Below, piece after piece: positions 23,938-34,771 of a DNA stretch of 64,000 nucleotides. How positions within the stretch are numbered: position 1 is the stretch's first letter; each line of letters opens with the position of its first letter. The position numbers were made by a program, and so were the translations under genes. Source of the stretch: Parus major (Eukaryota; Chordata; Aves; Passeriformes; Paridae); NCBI RefSeq assembly GCF_001522545.3, contig NC_031770.1, positions 110,917,597 to 110,981,596 of the forward strand, given 5' to 3'. A model generated the notes under the pieces. The model ran no database searches, was not told where the DNA came from, and saw only the letters and a list, made by a program, of their open reading frames with translations.

Positions 23938-24225
23938 CCCCACGGAACACAGAGTAAATGCCAAGGTGAGGTGTGTGAGTTCCAGTGGCAATGCTGTTGT
24001 CTGCTCAATATGAAATTCCTCAGTATTTCCCAAAAATGAGGGGACTGAGAGGTGATGGGCTTCCCTTGCAGCCACCCACGGGTGGAATGGCAGGGTCTGT
24101 GGTGACCCTGAGCTCCCTCCGCTCTATAAATGCCATTTTGGCTGCACCCCCCCAGAATCTTTCTATTCTGAAAGACTCCCCATCTGAGCATACAGTGCCT
24201 GGGTCCCTCACTTCAATATGAACAT

Positions 24226-24478
24226 TGAGGGGCTGGAGCGTGTCCAGGGCAGGGAATGGAGCTGGGGAAGGGGCTGGAGCACCAGGAGAGGCTGAGGGAG
24301 CTGGGAAAGGGGGCTCAGCCTGGAGAAAAGGAGGTTTGGGGGGACTTTGTGGCTGCCTACTGACAGGAGGGGACAGCTGGGGAGGCTCAGGCTCTGCTCC
24401 CAGGGAACAGGGACAGGATGAGAGGGAACAGCCTCAAGTTGTGCCAGGTTGGTCATTAGGAAGAATTTCTTCACAGAA
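24226..24478 (+). repeat. CR1 LINE, left part of an interrupted copy
   Basis: Sense CR1: GGGGCTGGAGCACCAGGAGAGG, the GGAGAAAAGGAGG block, GGACAGGATGAGAGGGAACA and CATTAGGAAGAATTTCTTCAC, stopping at about 24478. The element resumes at about 24714 with only about 10 bp missing, which indicates that another element inserted here. Confidence 0.8.
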
Positions 24479-24479
24479 A

Positions 24480-24712
24480 AACTGGTGTCCAGAAGCTCCA
24501 CATGTGGACATGAGGAAGAGCTTTTTTCCTGTGCAGTGACCAAGCACTGGATCAGCTTGACCAGAAAGGGTTGGAGTTTCCCTCACTGGAGATATTCCAG
24601 GACTGCCTGGATGCAGCCCTGTGCCATGTGTTCTGGGATGACCCTGCTTGAGCAGAGGACCAGACGAGCCGCTGTGGTCACTTTTCAATTGACCAATTCT
24701 GTGATTCTGGGT
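24480..24712 (+). repeat. CR1 LINE nested inside another CR1
   Basis: A different CR1 subfamily: GACATGAGGAAGAGC, CAGTGACCAAGCACTGGATC, TCCCTCACTGGAGATATTCC, GGGATGACCCTGCTTGAGCA, with the terminal CAATTCTGTGATTCTGGG. It inserted in the same orientation as its host copy. It is full to its 3' end and 5'-truncated. Being inside, it is the younger of the two. Confidence 0.75.
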
Positions 24713-24713
24713 T

Positions 24714-24888
24714 TAGACATTGGAAGGGGCTGCCCAGGAAGGTTTGGAGTCCGCATCCCTGGAGGAGTCCAAGGAACACCTGGACATAGCGCTCAGTGCT
24801 CTGGTCTGGTGACAAGGTAGTGATGGATCACAGTTGGACGCGATGGTCCCGAAGGTCTTTCCCACACTAATTAATTCTGTGAATCAGC
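24714..24888 (+). repeat. CR1 LINE, right part of the interrupted copy
   Basis: Resumes as ACATTGGAAGGGGCTGCCC, GCATCCCTGGAGGAGTCC, GCTCTGGTCTGGTGACAAGG and GAAGGTCTTTCCCACACTAA, closing at TTCTGTGAATC. It ends only about 35 bp before the KIF13B CpG island, so a CR1 tail borders the promoter. Confidence 0.8.
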
Positions 24889-24920
24889 CAGCCTCCTTCG
24901 TTACCTGAGGGCAGCGGGAA

Positions 24921-24947
24921 GGACTGCATCTCCCAGCGTGCATCGCG
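24921..24947 (+). promoter_or_regulatory. ZNF143/SBS-type motif, left arm
   Basis: The core CTCCCAGCGTGCATCGCG resembles the ZNF143 (Staf) consensus ACTACAATTCCCAGCATGC. It matches the reverse complement of the right arm at 25 of 27 bases. This arm carries GCATCTCCC where the right arm has the more canonical ACAACTCCC. Confidence 0.65.
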
Positions 24948-24982
24948 GCATCCCGCCGGGAGCCGATGGGGGCGTGTTACTT

Positions 24983-25009
24983 CGCGATGCACGCTGGGAG
25001 TTGTAGTCC
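24983..25009 (-). promoter_or_regulatory. ZNF143/SBS-type motif, right arm
   Basis: Read on the minus strand it is GGACTACAACTCCCAGCGTG followed by CATCGCG, a near-consensus ZNF143 site. It faces the left arm across a 35-bp spacer. Such sites are common close to transcription starts of CpG-island promoters, often those that fire in both directions. Confidence 0.75.
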
Positions 25010-25016
25010 GGCCGGC

Positions 25017-25021
25017 ATTGG
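25017..25021 (-). promoter_or_regulatory. inverted CCAAT box
   Basis: ATTGG in the context GGCATTGGCCCG, 8 bp downstream of the right ZNF143-type motif and 106 bp before the start codon. It is a plausible NF-Y site. Confidence 0.4.
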
Positions 25022-25126
25022 CCCGGCGCGGCGCCTCCCTCCCCGGCGCTCCTCCCCGCTCCGGCTCTCCCTCGGCAGACGGAAGCCGGGCAGGGACGAG
25101 GGAGCCGGGAAAGCTGGAGCGGCAGG

Positions 25127-25181
25127 ATGGGGGACTCCAAAGTGAAGGTGGCGGTGCGTGTCCGCCCCATGAACCGGCGAG
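25127..25181 (+). CDS. KIF13B: KIF13B coding exon 1 (kinesin-3 motor, N-terminus)
   Basis: KIF13B (GAKIN) is a plus-end-directed kinesin-3 motor that moves vesicles on microtubules; known partners include DLG1 and centaurin-alpha1. This exon encodes MGDSKVKVAVRVRPMNRR plus one base of the next codon. It is the first strand of the motor domain and includes the RVRP nucleotide-binding (N-4) motif. MGDSK separates it from KIF13A, which starts MSDTK. The ATG sits in a strong Kozak context (A at -3, G at +4). The exon ends GAG|GTGAGA, a good donor, in phase 1. It joins exon 2 at 36185 in frame to give NRRELDLHTK. Only about 50 of roughly 1800 residues lie in this window, so the P-loop and later domains are outside it. 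Confidence 0.95.
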
Positions 25182-25421
25182 GTGAGACTCCCCCTTCTTC
25201 CTTCAGCACCCCCCTCTCCTGTCCTTGCCGGGAGCGGCGCGGGGTGCCGGTCCTTGGGGACAGGTGTCCGTCGGGACAGGTGTGCCCCGCTGCGGGTGAA
25301 TCGGCGCGTGTCCGTGTGTGCTTAATGATTTATCAGGAATAAACACAGCCCGGATGGGCACAGGCGGCTTTGCGGCCGCAGCCGCGCCGTGCTCACCTCC
25401 CCCCTTCTCCCGATGTCCCTT

Positions 25422-26530
25422 TTCCTAAAGCTGCCCGGGTTTATGGTTTTATTTTACCTTGCCCGCTCCCCCGGGGAACAGCCCTGTGCACACCTCTTGC
25501 ACCTGCTTCACAGCCGCTTCCTGCTGGGCGAGCCCTTCCTTCTTCCTGCTTGGCGCTTTTGGGGGAAAATGCTTATTTTTCTGCATTTTGCCCTGTGCTA
25601 ATTCACCCCGCTGCTCTCCAGCCCTCGGTGCTTGAGCGGGACGCTGTTAAGCAGATGACAGCGACACAAGGACAAAAAACAGGCAAGAAAATACAGAAGA
25701 GGAAGCGAGAATTGACAAGAGGAATTTTTGTTGTTGTTGTTTTTGAGTTGTTGTTGGCTTTTTTTCCCCCCTCAGCGAAACTTGCCTAAGGGTTATGTTA
25801 ATCAGACCGTGGTCTGGGCAGCTGTTTAAATGTTTATGACTTGTCTTAATTAGAAAAACTTGCTCTGGATGATGAGGAAGCAAATATGAAAAGGCAGCTT
25901 CAGCCAGGGAATGGGAAGGTGAAGAAGGCAGAAATCCAAGAAAGTGTAGGGTGGCTTTTTTTTTTTAATCTCACATTCTCACAGGAGTATGCCAATAATT
26001 CCTTTTGTGGAAAATGAATCCAGTGAAGTCAGCTTAGCAGTTGAAGAAAAAAAGGAAGGAGAGGGGAAGCCCTTTATTGGCTGCATGATCTGACATACAA
26101 TATATTTTTAATTCCTTCCTATAAAAAAGAGAAAGGGTTAAAGTATTGGGTGCAGTGATTCTACACCTGTAAAATGTCAGCACGGAAATGTTCACTGAGT
26201 TCACAAGAGCTCCTGGGTCCCAGAACAAGAGATGGTGTTGATGTCTTTACAGTCTGATGATTTAGGGAAATTGAGGGTATTTTGACCAAAAGCTACATTT
26301 TGTTAAACTTCAGGTGCCAGCTCTCAAAAACTGAGGAGAATCCATCCTTACAGAGAATTGGTTGGAGGAGATGGAATTGGTGGGAGCTGGGAGAGGAGCT
26401 GAAAGGTGGTGCCTGGTGTCGGTGACAGATTTGGGCTTTCCTCTTGCTCATGTCCCTTTCCTGACATAGGTCATTTCCTTGGCTGTGCCCCAGACATCTC
26501 CTGACTGCTTGGTGTTCCTCACCCCCGGGA
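25422..26530. other. KIF13B intron 1, proximal part
   Basis: Non-coding sequence follows the CpG island. A GTT-rich simple repeat lies at about 25727-25755. No conserved exon was recognised. Open frames on either strand lack any recognisable domain. Confidence 0.6.
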
Positions 26531-26536
26531 TTAGAC

Positions 26537-26645
26537 AATAATTCAGGTTGGAAGGGACCTCTGGAGCATGTCAGATGAGATGAGGTTGCACAGGGCCTCG
26601 ATCAGTGCAGTCTGGAATCTCCCAGGGTGACTAATGCACCTCTCC
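26537..26645 (-). repeat. CR1 LINE fragment
   Basis: Antisense CR1 3' end: AATTCAGGTTGGAAGGGACC, then CTCTGGAGCATG, TGCACAGGGCCTCGATCAG and GGAATCTCCCAGGGTG. It is an older, diverged subfamily in KIF13B intron 1. Confidence 0.75.
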
Positions 26646-26777
26646 CTCCCACATATATCCTAGGTCTGTTCAGCCCTGAGTTTGTCCACATGTCCCTTTC
26701 CAGCCAGGAACTGTGGGGAAGCAGTGGGGGAAGCAAAGGAATCTAGAGGAAATGTAGATTGTATCTTGTCACTGTCT

Positions 26778-26820
26778 TTCATAGACTCTCCTGAGTTGAA
26801 AGGGATCCACAAGTCCAGCT
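26778..26820 (-). repeat. short CR1-like tail
   Basis: TCATAGACTCTCCTGAGTTG then AAAGGGATCCACAAGTCCAG resembles the antisense CR1 3' terminus (catagaatc...gttggaagggacc...gtccaac). It is too short for a firm call. Confidence 0.4.
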
Positions 26821-29800
26821 TCTGTTTGTCTTTTATTCTGTATAAACTTAAAAACGTTATGGGGAGGATGACTTCTCAGGAGGCTCATCCAGGACTGAGG
26901 GACATTTGAGTTTCAGTCCTTGATGCTCATCAGAAAGAAGGGGGGTATGAACCCCCTACTCTTGGCAGCTTGCTGCTATTAAACATCCTGTTATTTGTGA
27001 GTGATGCCTAAATCAATTTAAGTCTAGCCTAGAAGATCCATGTCTTTTTCTCCCTCAAACAAAATGTCCTGGAATTGTTTTTTTTCCCAGCAGATTATTT
27101 GTCACAGTCCAGATGTTTTGGTCAGGTCTAAACACCTGATACCTCCCTATGGTGCTTCTGAAGCACCTTGAATTTATAGAAACAAACAGAGATACCAAGG
27201 ATAAAATTTTTCTTAACTGTTTAATGTTAAATTTAAGCATTTATGCAGCTGATTTTCTGAAGAGTCATCAATTTGTAAGACTTCTGAGGCCTTGCTTTTT
27301 TTTTTTATTAAGCTTTGAGGCAGGAGGCAGCTTTCCTGCAAGCTCTTTCATACACATTTTGTTCTGAGCAGGATTTGTGTGGAGTTCTGGGGCTCTGGAC
27401 CTGAAGCAAGTATTTGTTTTCTTCGGGATCACGAGTAATGTTCTTTCCTTCCCTCTGCACCGAAGGGCTTAACATTGCAAACCTGTCAGATGGCTGAGAC
27501 TGTGGAAAGTTAAGCTTTGAAATATTCTCGGTGTTTACTTGTGGTGGTGGTGGTTGTCTTTGGTGTTTGAGTTATGAATTTCTTAAGGCGAGAGTTTATT
27601 AGGTTAATAAAAGTGGTGTGCTTAACTGTTAGGAGTTTTTACAGCTCATAAAAGTGTAATGGGTTCCTTGCCTGCATGTGGAAGGGGTTTGTGTATCAAA
27701 TAATTGGTTATTTATAGCACTCACATTTCAAGGTGTTTGGATTGAGGGTCCTGCCTCATTCTCATGCAGAGTGGTAATCCATAAACTCAGTTTATAGCTC
27801 TAATTTTTAGTGAGGGGAAGCATTTCTAATTGCACTTGGGTTTGAGGGCTTTTTTCCAGGCTACTTTATTTTGGATCTTCAAATTAGCCCTCAATCCTAC
27901 CAAGCCTGTGTGGAGGCTTTGCTTTTATAAAAATGCTGCCGTCTCCACACGTTCGCAGTGCCACGTCTGAAGTTGGAGGCTCTCCTGGGTGGCAACTGAG
28001 GCATCTTTTTACATCCCTTCTACTTTGCAAACTGGGATCTCGCATAACAGGCTTTTATGAATAAAATAATTCAGTATTGCTTTGTTAGATAAGGCTCTTG
28101 GTCTTTTATTTTCTTGCCTCAGTAATTCACTAAAGTATTTCCTAGTGCACTGCGTTATTCAAATGGGGGTTTGATAACAATCAGGAAGTTCTTTTGCTGT
28201 TTTATTTAAGAGTTGTAATGGCTTTCCTTTTATGAGTGTCATGTTTGACTTCTCTTAGCAGATATTCATCATATTTCAGGTAAATGCAAATCTCAAGCCA
28301 TTCCATGAAACAAAGCAAATGACAGCTGAAGGCTTTTTAATTAAGATTTTTCTGACTGAATGCTTTGTTTTGAGGTGATGTTTGGGAACAGGCAGTACAT
28401 AAGTATATTAAGTCATTGTGTTTCCTTGTGCTTTTGAATCAGTTCAGTGGTTGTGTTAAATAATACTGATAAAAGTTGTTCCATTTTAAAAGAACATGAC
28501 TTATGCTCAAGGATGTGGCTGATGACACTTAAGCCAGTCCAAACTGCTACATCTCATTTGGGTCAACACTTTTCGAGCAAGAAAGGCAGGAAAGCACCTG
28601 ATTAAACTGTTCTAGAATTGTAGTGTAAGATCTGCAGCTCCAGTTTAAATATCTGGATTAAACTATTTTAGAACTGCAGTGTAAGACCTGCAGCTCCAGT
28701 TAAAATACCTGAATTGCCTGTCAGTACAGATCCAGGTATCTCTCATGTTGATATTATTGGTATATATTGATATATTCATTTATTTATGTTATTAAACATT
28801 TATCCAGATGATCAGTGTTCAAACAGGGATCTCCTCGTGCTTTGATGATAAAGGTTCTGTTTCCAGTGCTTGTGAGGAAGGAATTTGCTTCTGTGCCTCT
28901 ACAAGCTCCTGATCACTGTGTCAGGTGGTAATTTTATGTCCTCCTACACTTCTTTGAGGTTTCATTTCCAGCTGCTTGAAATGTTTTTGGGGTTTGAGGT
29001 GAGGAGGTGGGGGTTGTTCCTGTGTTCCTCTGTTTGTTTTCCCGTGGAGATTACAACAGAGACAATTTATGTGTAAACTGGAGTTTGTGCAAGCAGGTTT
29101 ATAAGGTTAATTACAGTATTGGAGGGCGTGAAAACCTCTTGTATCCTGATGGCAATGTGCAAACCACAAGGCTTTTCTTCACCATTATCCTTGTCCTGCA
29201 CGAGTTCCTGGCGTTTGGAATATTTCCTGGTGATGGTTGATAAGGTATAAAATAGTGTTTGGGCTTAGGAGCAGGATTAACCTTGAGATAAGGTGCCAAA
29301 TGGGTAAAGGATGCAGAGTTAATGTTTCATCTTGTGAGGCAATTGTATTTTAAGAGCTCCTAAGGTGCTTCCAGCCTTACTCCCAGACATCCAACGTGGA
29401 TGCCACAAAGCAATTTTAGTGCTAATTGCACCTTCCGAGCTCCAAGTGCAGGGGGAGGTTCCCTTGCTGCTCTGGTTTCAGGTTGGCTGCTCCTCCTGAA
29501 GATCAGATACACCTGGAATAGCTCTGCCTTGGCTTTTGGGTGCTTGGTGGCAGAGAAAACTCGGGAATTTCATGCTGTTAACTCCAGTGTTGAACCTCCT
29601 TGGAGCTCACCAGTTCCCCACACTGATTTATTTACTCAGTCCCCACGAGCACAGAGATGTTGGCAGCAGCAGAACTGGCTGTGAGCAAGGTCCATGTCCA
29701 GATTCATGAAGTTCCTTCACTAAAGCTGTGTGGGAAGCTCTTTCCTTGCAGAAAATGAAGCAGCACAGGATAGAACACATTTTTTAGCATTTGGACAACA

Positions 29801-31040
29801 TGGAATTAACATGAGGGGGCACCTTGCCTTTTCCATGTGCTCTTGAGTTCGAGTTGACTTTCCCCTCATGGACAAGCTTTGAGAGCATCATTCACCCTTC
29901 CAGATGCACTCCTACATATTTAATGGTCTTTAATTGCTGCAAAATGAAAATTTAATGACTTACATTTGAGCAGTTCGTATAACAAGAGAAACTTGAAGGG
30001 TGCCTTCATGTTGGTAGATGTGAAGTACAAGTCAAATTACTGTATTTTTGTCAGAATTTATCACTGTGTCTTGTAATCAATTCTGTATAAGTCCTTTTAC
30101 GCTCTTTTTTTCCATATAAGCCCTTGGCATTATCATGTAGATGGAAGTTATTTTCACATTCACTCATCTCCTCAGTTAGTTTTGCCTTTATTTGTGTTGG
30201 CTCCTGCATAGCAAAGGGCAAAGAGAAAAGTCACCCTTGGGAAACAAATATTGTCAGGGAAACTTGAGGACTTGTTGTCTTTGAACTGGCTTTCACATTT
30301 CTTTTTCAATCAAAAAAAAACAACAGAAAACCCCAAACAACAACCTCTCATTGTTTATAGTCGATTTGTGTGATAAACAAATATTTTAAGTTACCATTTA
30401 AACACTGCTCAGTGGTTTTGCTATATGCTTTTCCAGACCAAGAAAGGTAATGAAAAACCAATTGTAATTTCTTATCCAATGCAACTTGACGGCTCAGGCC
30501 ACAACATTCCAGGTCTAACCTCCACGGGAATGTTAATCTCCTGAAAATCTACTGGCAATTTAAAATATAAAATTTCTATCGTCTGTCTTCACAGGAGATT
30601 ATTTTAGCTTTTGTATTTGGGGCCAATTTTGGCTTATGAGCTTAGGAGAGGCACTTTAAACCTTTCACATTTTATTTGTTATACTTCAGTTGGCTTTGCC
30701 AGCTTTTGTCAAGCTCTGCAAGGCCAGTTGTTCTGGTTCCCAGTGACTCTGTAGAAGCTTGAATCGCATCTCCAAAGGGTCCTGAGGTGTCACTGAAGGT
30801 ACAGCTGCCCTAAATCTGAGAGTGGGATCAGGAGGAATCTGAGACAACTCTTATTCAACCTTTTATTCATAGCACCAGGTTCATGGCTCTGTTTCAGTGG
30901 GGTTCAGGATCAAATGGTATTTGAAAGGGCTGGAAAATTGTCAACTTTCATAAACTAATTTCTTAAATTGACTTCTAATGGAAAAGCTTAAATGGCAATC
31001 GAAGCTTTTGATTAATTGGGAAGTGCTTTCCCTTAATTCA
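26821..31040. other. KIF13B intron 1, no further gene seen
   Basis: Mostly unique AT-rich DNA. It contains a 56-bp tandem duplication (28601-28712) and an AT-rich TATATTGATATATTC stretch near 28757. No exon was recognised. Confidence 0.55.
28601..28712 (+). repeat. 56-bp tandem duplication
   Basis: Two adjacent copies begin ATTAAACTGTTCTAGAATTG (28601) and ATTAAACTATTTTAGAACTG (28657). Both continue with GTGTAAGA-C/T-CTGCAGCTCCAG. They differ at several positions, so the duplication is not recent. Confidence 0.85.
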
Positions 31041-31045
31041 AAGAC

Positions 31046-31372
31046 TCATGGAATGGTTTCGGTTGCAGGGGACCTTAAAGCTCATCCCATTCCATCCCTG
31101 CCATGGGCAGGGACACCTCCCACTATCCCAGGTTGATCCAAGCCCCATCCAGCCTGGCCTTGGACACTTCCAGGGATCCAGGGACACCCACAGCTTCTCT
31201 GGGCACCCTGTGCCAGGCTCTCCCCACCCTCCCAGGGAACAATTCCTTCCCAATATCCCATCCATCCCTGCCCTCTGGCACTGGGAAGTCATTCCCTGTG
31301 TCCTGTCCCTCCATCCCTTGTCCCAAGCCCTGCTCCAGCTCTCCTGGAGCCCCTTTAGGCCCTGGAAGGCTG
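31046..31372 (-). repeat. CR1 LINE fragment (young group)
   Basis: Antisense CR1: GGAATGGTTTCGGTTGCAGG, CTGCCATGGGCAGGGACACC, CAGCTTCTCTGGGCACCCTG, and GCTCTCCTGGAGCCCCTTTA at its 5' end. It is nearly the same as the copies at 4404 and 53778, including the same 5' truncation region. Confidence 0.92.
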
Positions 31373-34300
31373 CTGCCATCTTATACAGTGTGAAAAAATA
31401 GGGAATGTAAAGTGGAAAATATGGAGTGTGGCATAATTTGTAACAGACTTTTCATCTACCCTGGCTGTGCTACTAAAAGCTCTTACTACACCATGCCTCC
31501 CCAACCATTAGTTTAAAACCTTGCATACCCCCTTATTTGCTGTATCATTGTTCATTTTAAGATTATTTCAAGCTGCCCTGCAAAATCCATCTCTTAGGAT
31601 CATTTTGTTTGGGTGTGAAATGGAGTGACCTGAAGTGGGATGGTTTTTAGGGTGGTGGCTGAGGGAGGTGTAGAGTCACCACGTGGCAGTTCAGGTGTTT
31701 GCGTTGTGCCACCCCAGGCAGCCTCTAGAGTTGGGTACAACATTACCCAACCTTTGCTGTCAGTAGTTGAAGCCAGTCCATGAAAACAGCTCCCTGCCTG
31801 ATCCATAAGCAAAGACAGAAATTTCCCAGAGCTGAAAACATCCAGCATTTTCCAAAACACCTCTCTGCCCTTCCTCCAGGATTCACACACACTCCTTGTC
31901 TCTGCCCCAAACCTGATTAATACAATTTCATGTGGCACCTTAGCCAGTGTTTCCTAACTCTGTTGTGGAAAATCTGCTGTGGTGAGTTGATGATTACCTG
32001 GCATGGTGACTGCTGTACAGAGGGATTGGAAATTCTTCCCTGTGGTGGGAATGGTCCAGTGCCCACTCAATCCACTGTTCCTTGCAGTGCTAGGCTGCTC
32101 CTGGCTTTGCTTTTCCAGCTCTCTCTTGCTTGCTGGCTTTCCCACCCTGTTTGAAATTCACTGAATTTTTGTGAAAAAGCCCAAAGCGTATATGGGGAGT
32201 GAATTATTTTCTCAATGCTTTTATCAAAGGCATTTGATAAAATGTAATAATTTTTAAATTAAATTAAAGCATTAATTTGGGATTTACGCAAGTGTGGTTT
32301 CAGCTATGATCTACACTGAATCCCAGTTTTAGAAAAGTCTTGTGAGGAGTTGAAAAATCAAGGGAAAGGGGAAGGAGAGTGACTTCCTTCAACCCCCACC
32401 TTCCAGTTTCACAAGTAAAATAAAAACTCATCCAAGGAACTCCCTGTGATCAGCTTGGACACAACACTTAACAATTATTCTTGCACTCAGCCCAGCTTTG
32501 CTTAACACTTCTACAGCTGTGAAATGTAAATGTGGAGAAGTGACTCAGATAACGTGTTACCCTTTCATTATGGATGTCACAGCTCTCTTACTCTGAAGCT
32601 GTGAAAGAGATTTTCATTCTCTGCAATAAATGCTTCTTGATGTTGAACGTTTGAGTTTTAATTCTTCAAAGAGGAATTAGCTGATTAGTTTCTTGATTTG
32701 ATGAAGCAAATGAGAAGTTGATTGTGTTTGCTCGGTAATGACTGAAGGCAGAAGCAGGTTAGCAATAATAATAGGGGAGATTTTGTTTGAGGTGCAAAAT
32801 TTGGGATGAATCTCCAAAGTTTGACAGTGAGCCACTTCTGTCATCCTTTAATTTCATCTCTAATTTCTGAATTTCATGCTGCCAGGAAAAAACCATACCT
32901 GAATAGTTGAATAAAATGATACCAGACTTTGACAAGCGAGTCTTTACTGCAGGACAAATTAATTGGGGTGTTTGGATGTGCATCCTTATGATCTTATCTT
33001 GGTGCATCCCAATTTTTTCTTGTTGTTCAGGAGCAGCAAGTACCCAGCTCACCTGGGAGACACTGAAACTAGTAAAAGTAAGGGTGGAGTCCTTGTGTGA
33101 TCATATCCAAAAGAGCAGGCAGAGAATTTGACTATAAGGCCAACCTGCTTCAATGATATTAAAATTTTAATGAGGTGGAAATGATGATGATATAAGTTTC
33201 AGCAGTGGCTAATGTAAGATTCATCTCTCAGTGTACAGGAAGCATTAAAGAATTCAGAAATTTGCCAAAGAATGTAATGGAGCCAGAATTTGAAGAAAGT
33301 GAGTGATGTGCTGTTCAAACAGGATTTAAACTGTTTCTTCAGCTGAAAGGAGAGTTTCCATGTGAGCCTCTGGCCAAGGTAACTGGGATAAGCAGCCTTA
33401 AGGCTGTCTGGATCCAGACCCAGCTTAGAGGCTCAGTGTAGCTGTTTCTTAGGGGTTTGTTTCATGTGACACCATGAACTGGTGGAGCAGTTCATCTCTG
33501 CTGGGACAGGATCTCTCCCAGCTCCTCTCTTCCCTCTGCACAGGTCTCCCCACCTGTTGGCATGGCCAGCCTTTCGGTGGGCTGCTGGAGCTTTCCATAG
33601 GGTCTGGATACATCCATTTTCCATGCTGGGTAGTTTTCTGCTGTTGAAGTGATGTGGGATGACTTACAGAGGATGTGCTGAGCATGGTAGTGGCAGAAGG
33701 TGAGCAACAGGCGCAGGAGGGAAGGACTGGAACCTCTCTGTTTGGAAATAGCTGCTAGTTTGGCTCTCCACATCTTCCAAAACTGTGCAGCACACCAAGG
33801 TGAGGGGTTCTAGCATTACCTGTGTGAGGGTGATAATCACACAAGGTGTGTTGCACAGGACAAATTGGCTTTGAACCTTTTTTCTTGTGAGGACATTTGG
33901 CTTTAAGGGAGTCTCTTATGCTGACTGTGTGCTTTTTCATTTGACAAAAAGAGGTTTAATGAGCGCTGGTAACATGGAGTTCACTGGGCAGTCATGGATG
34001 CAAAGCCTGCCATGGGCGTTCTCTCTCAAGAGCTGCATTAAAAAATGTGCCAGAAACCATGCTGCTTGCAGACCTTATGCTTTGCATGAGGCAGGTAAAA
34101 CCCTTCCTGAGGAGCTGGGAAAAGCAGGTCAGTGCAATACAGAGCGTTAATCACTAACCAGCCAGACCAAGATAAAGTGCCTTGTGGGATATGGGACATA
34201 TGAAGACCGTGGTTTCATCTGAGCAAGCATGTGTTGCATATTAATGGTAGGTAAATTGGCTTTCAGGGTGTGGGGAGAAATTAAAATAAACACTGGCTTC

Positions 34301-34690
34301 TGGAACTCGTCTGGCTCTTCCTCCTGCAGATGCACAGTGTAATAACAGAGGAGCAGTTCTGCCCTCTGTTAAAATTTCAGTTTCATGTGACTGCCTGCTC
34401 TGGCCAATCCTCTCGAGCTTTGGCTTTCTTGCTTTGTCAGGTAGCAAAAAGGCTGGAATATTACTTTCCAAAAATGTTCATGGAACGTTATTGTGTCACT
34501 TATCAGGAGAGAGAAGTCTGCAACATGCTGTGCAATAAGATCTCTTAGTGCAACGTGGTCTCTGCCTGAGACATTTCCAGACTGAGTTTATAAGGTGCTG
34601 TGAGGTGAAAGAGCAAGTACAGGTGACTGAGGAGGAAAGAGCAGAGATGAAGGAGGATGAGGATTATAATTAACATGATTAGACACGAGC
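31373..34690. other. KIF13B intron 1, no gene seen
   Basis: Unique DNA, AT-rich at 32150-32290 and around 33160-33200. Open frames at 33433-33773 on the minus strand overlap one another in different frames and show no domain. Confidence 0.5.
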
Positions 34691-34771
34691 GTATTTGGGT
34701 GATTCAGCTGAGGTGCTGAACCCTGTGTGGAGGTTATTCAGCATAGCCCCTCGTCATCCCAGTGTGGGAGG

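Larger units (their letters stand above)
24900..25420 (+). promoter_or_regulatory. KIF13B: CpG island promoter of KIF13B
   Basis: GC-rich DNA with many CG dinucleotides surrounds the KIF13B start codon, with no TATA box. It contains a pair of ZNF143-type motifs facing each other (24921-24947, 24983-25009), an inverted CCAAT box (ATTGG, 25017-25021) and GC-boxes. Transcription probably starts between about 25025 and 25090, giving a short 5' UTR; the exact site cannot be read from the sequence. The island extends about 240 bp into intron 1. Confidence 0.8.

Noticed and set aside
23351..24191. Open frames of 180-254 codons across the gap
   Set aside because: Most codons are N. The real flanks are CR1 and unique DNA without domains.
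24901..25209. 102-codon minus-strand frame opposite KIF13B exon 1
   Set aside because: It is the antisense shadow of the promoter and exon 1 in a CpG island.
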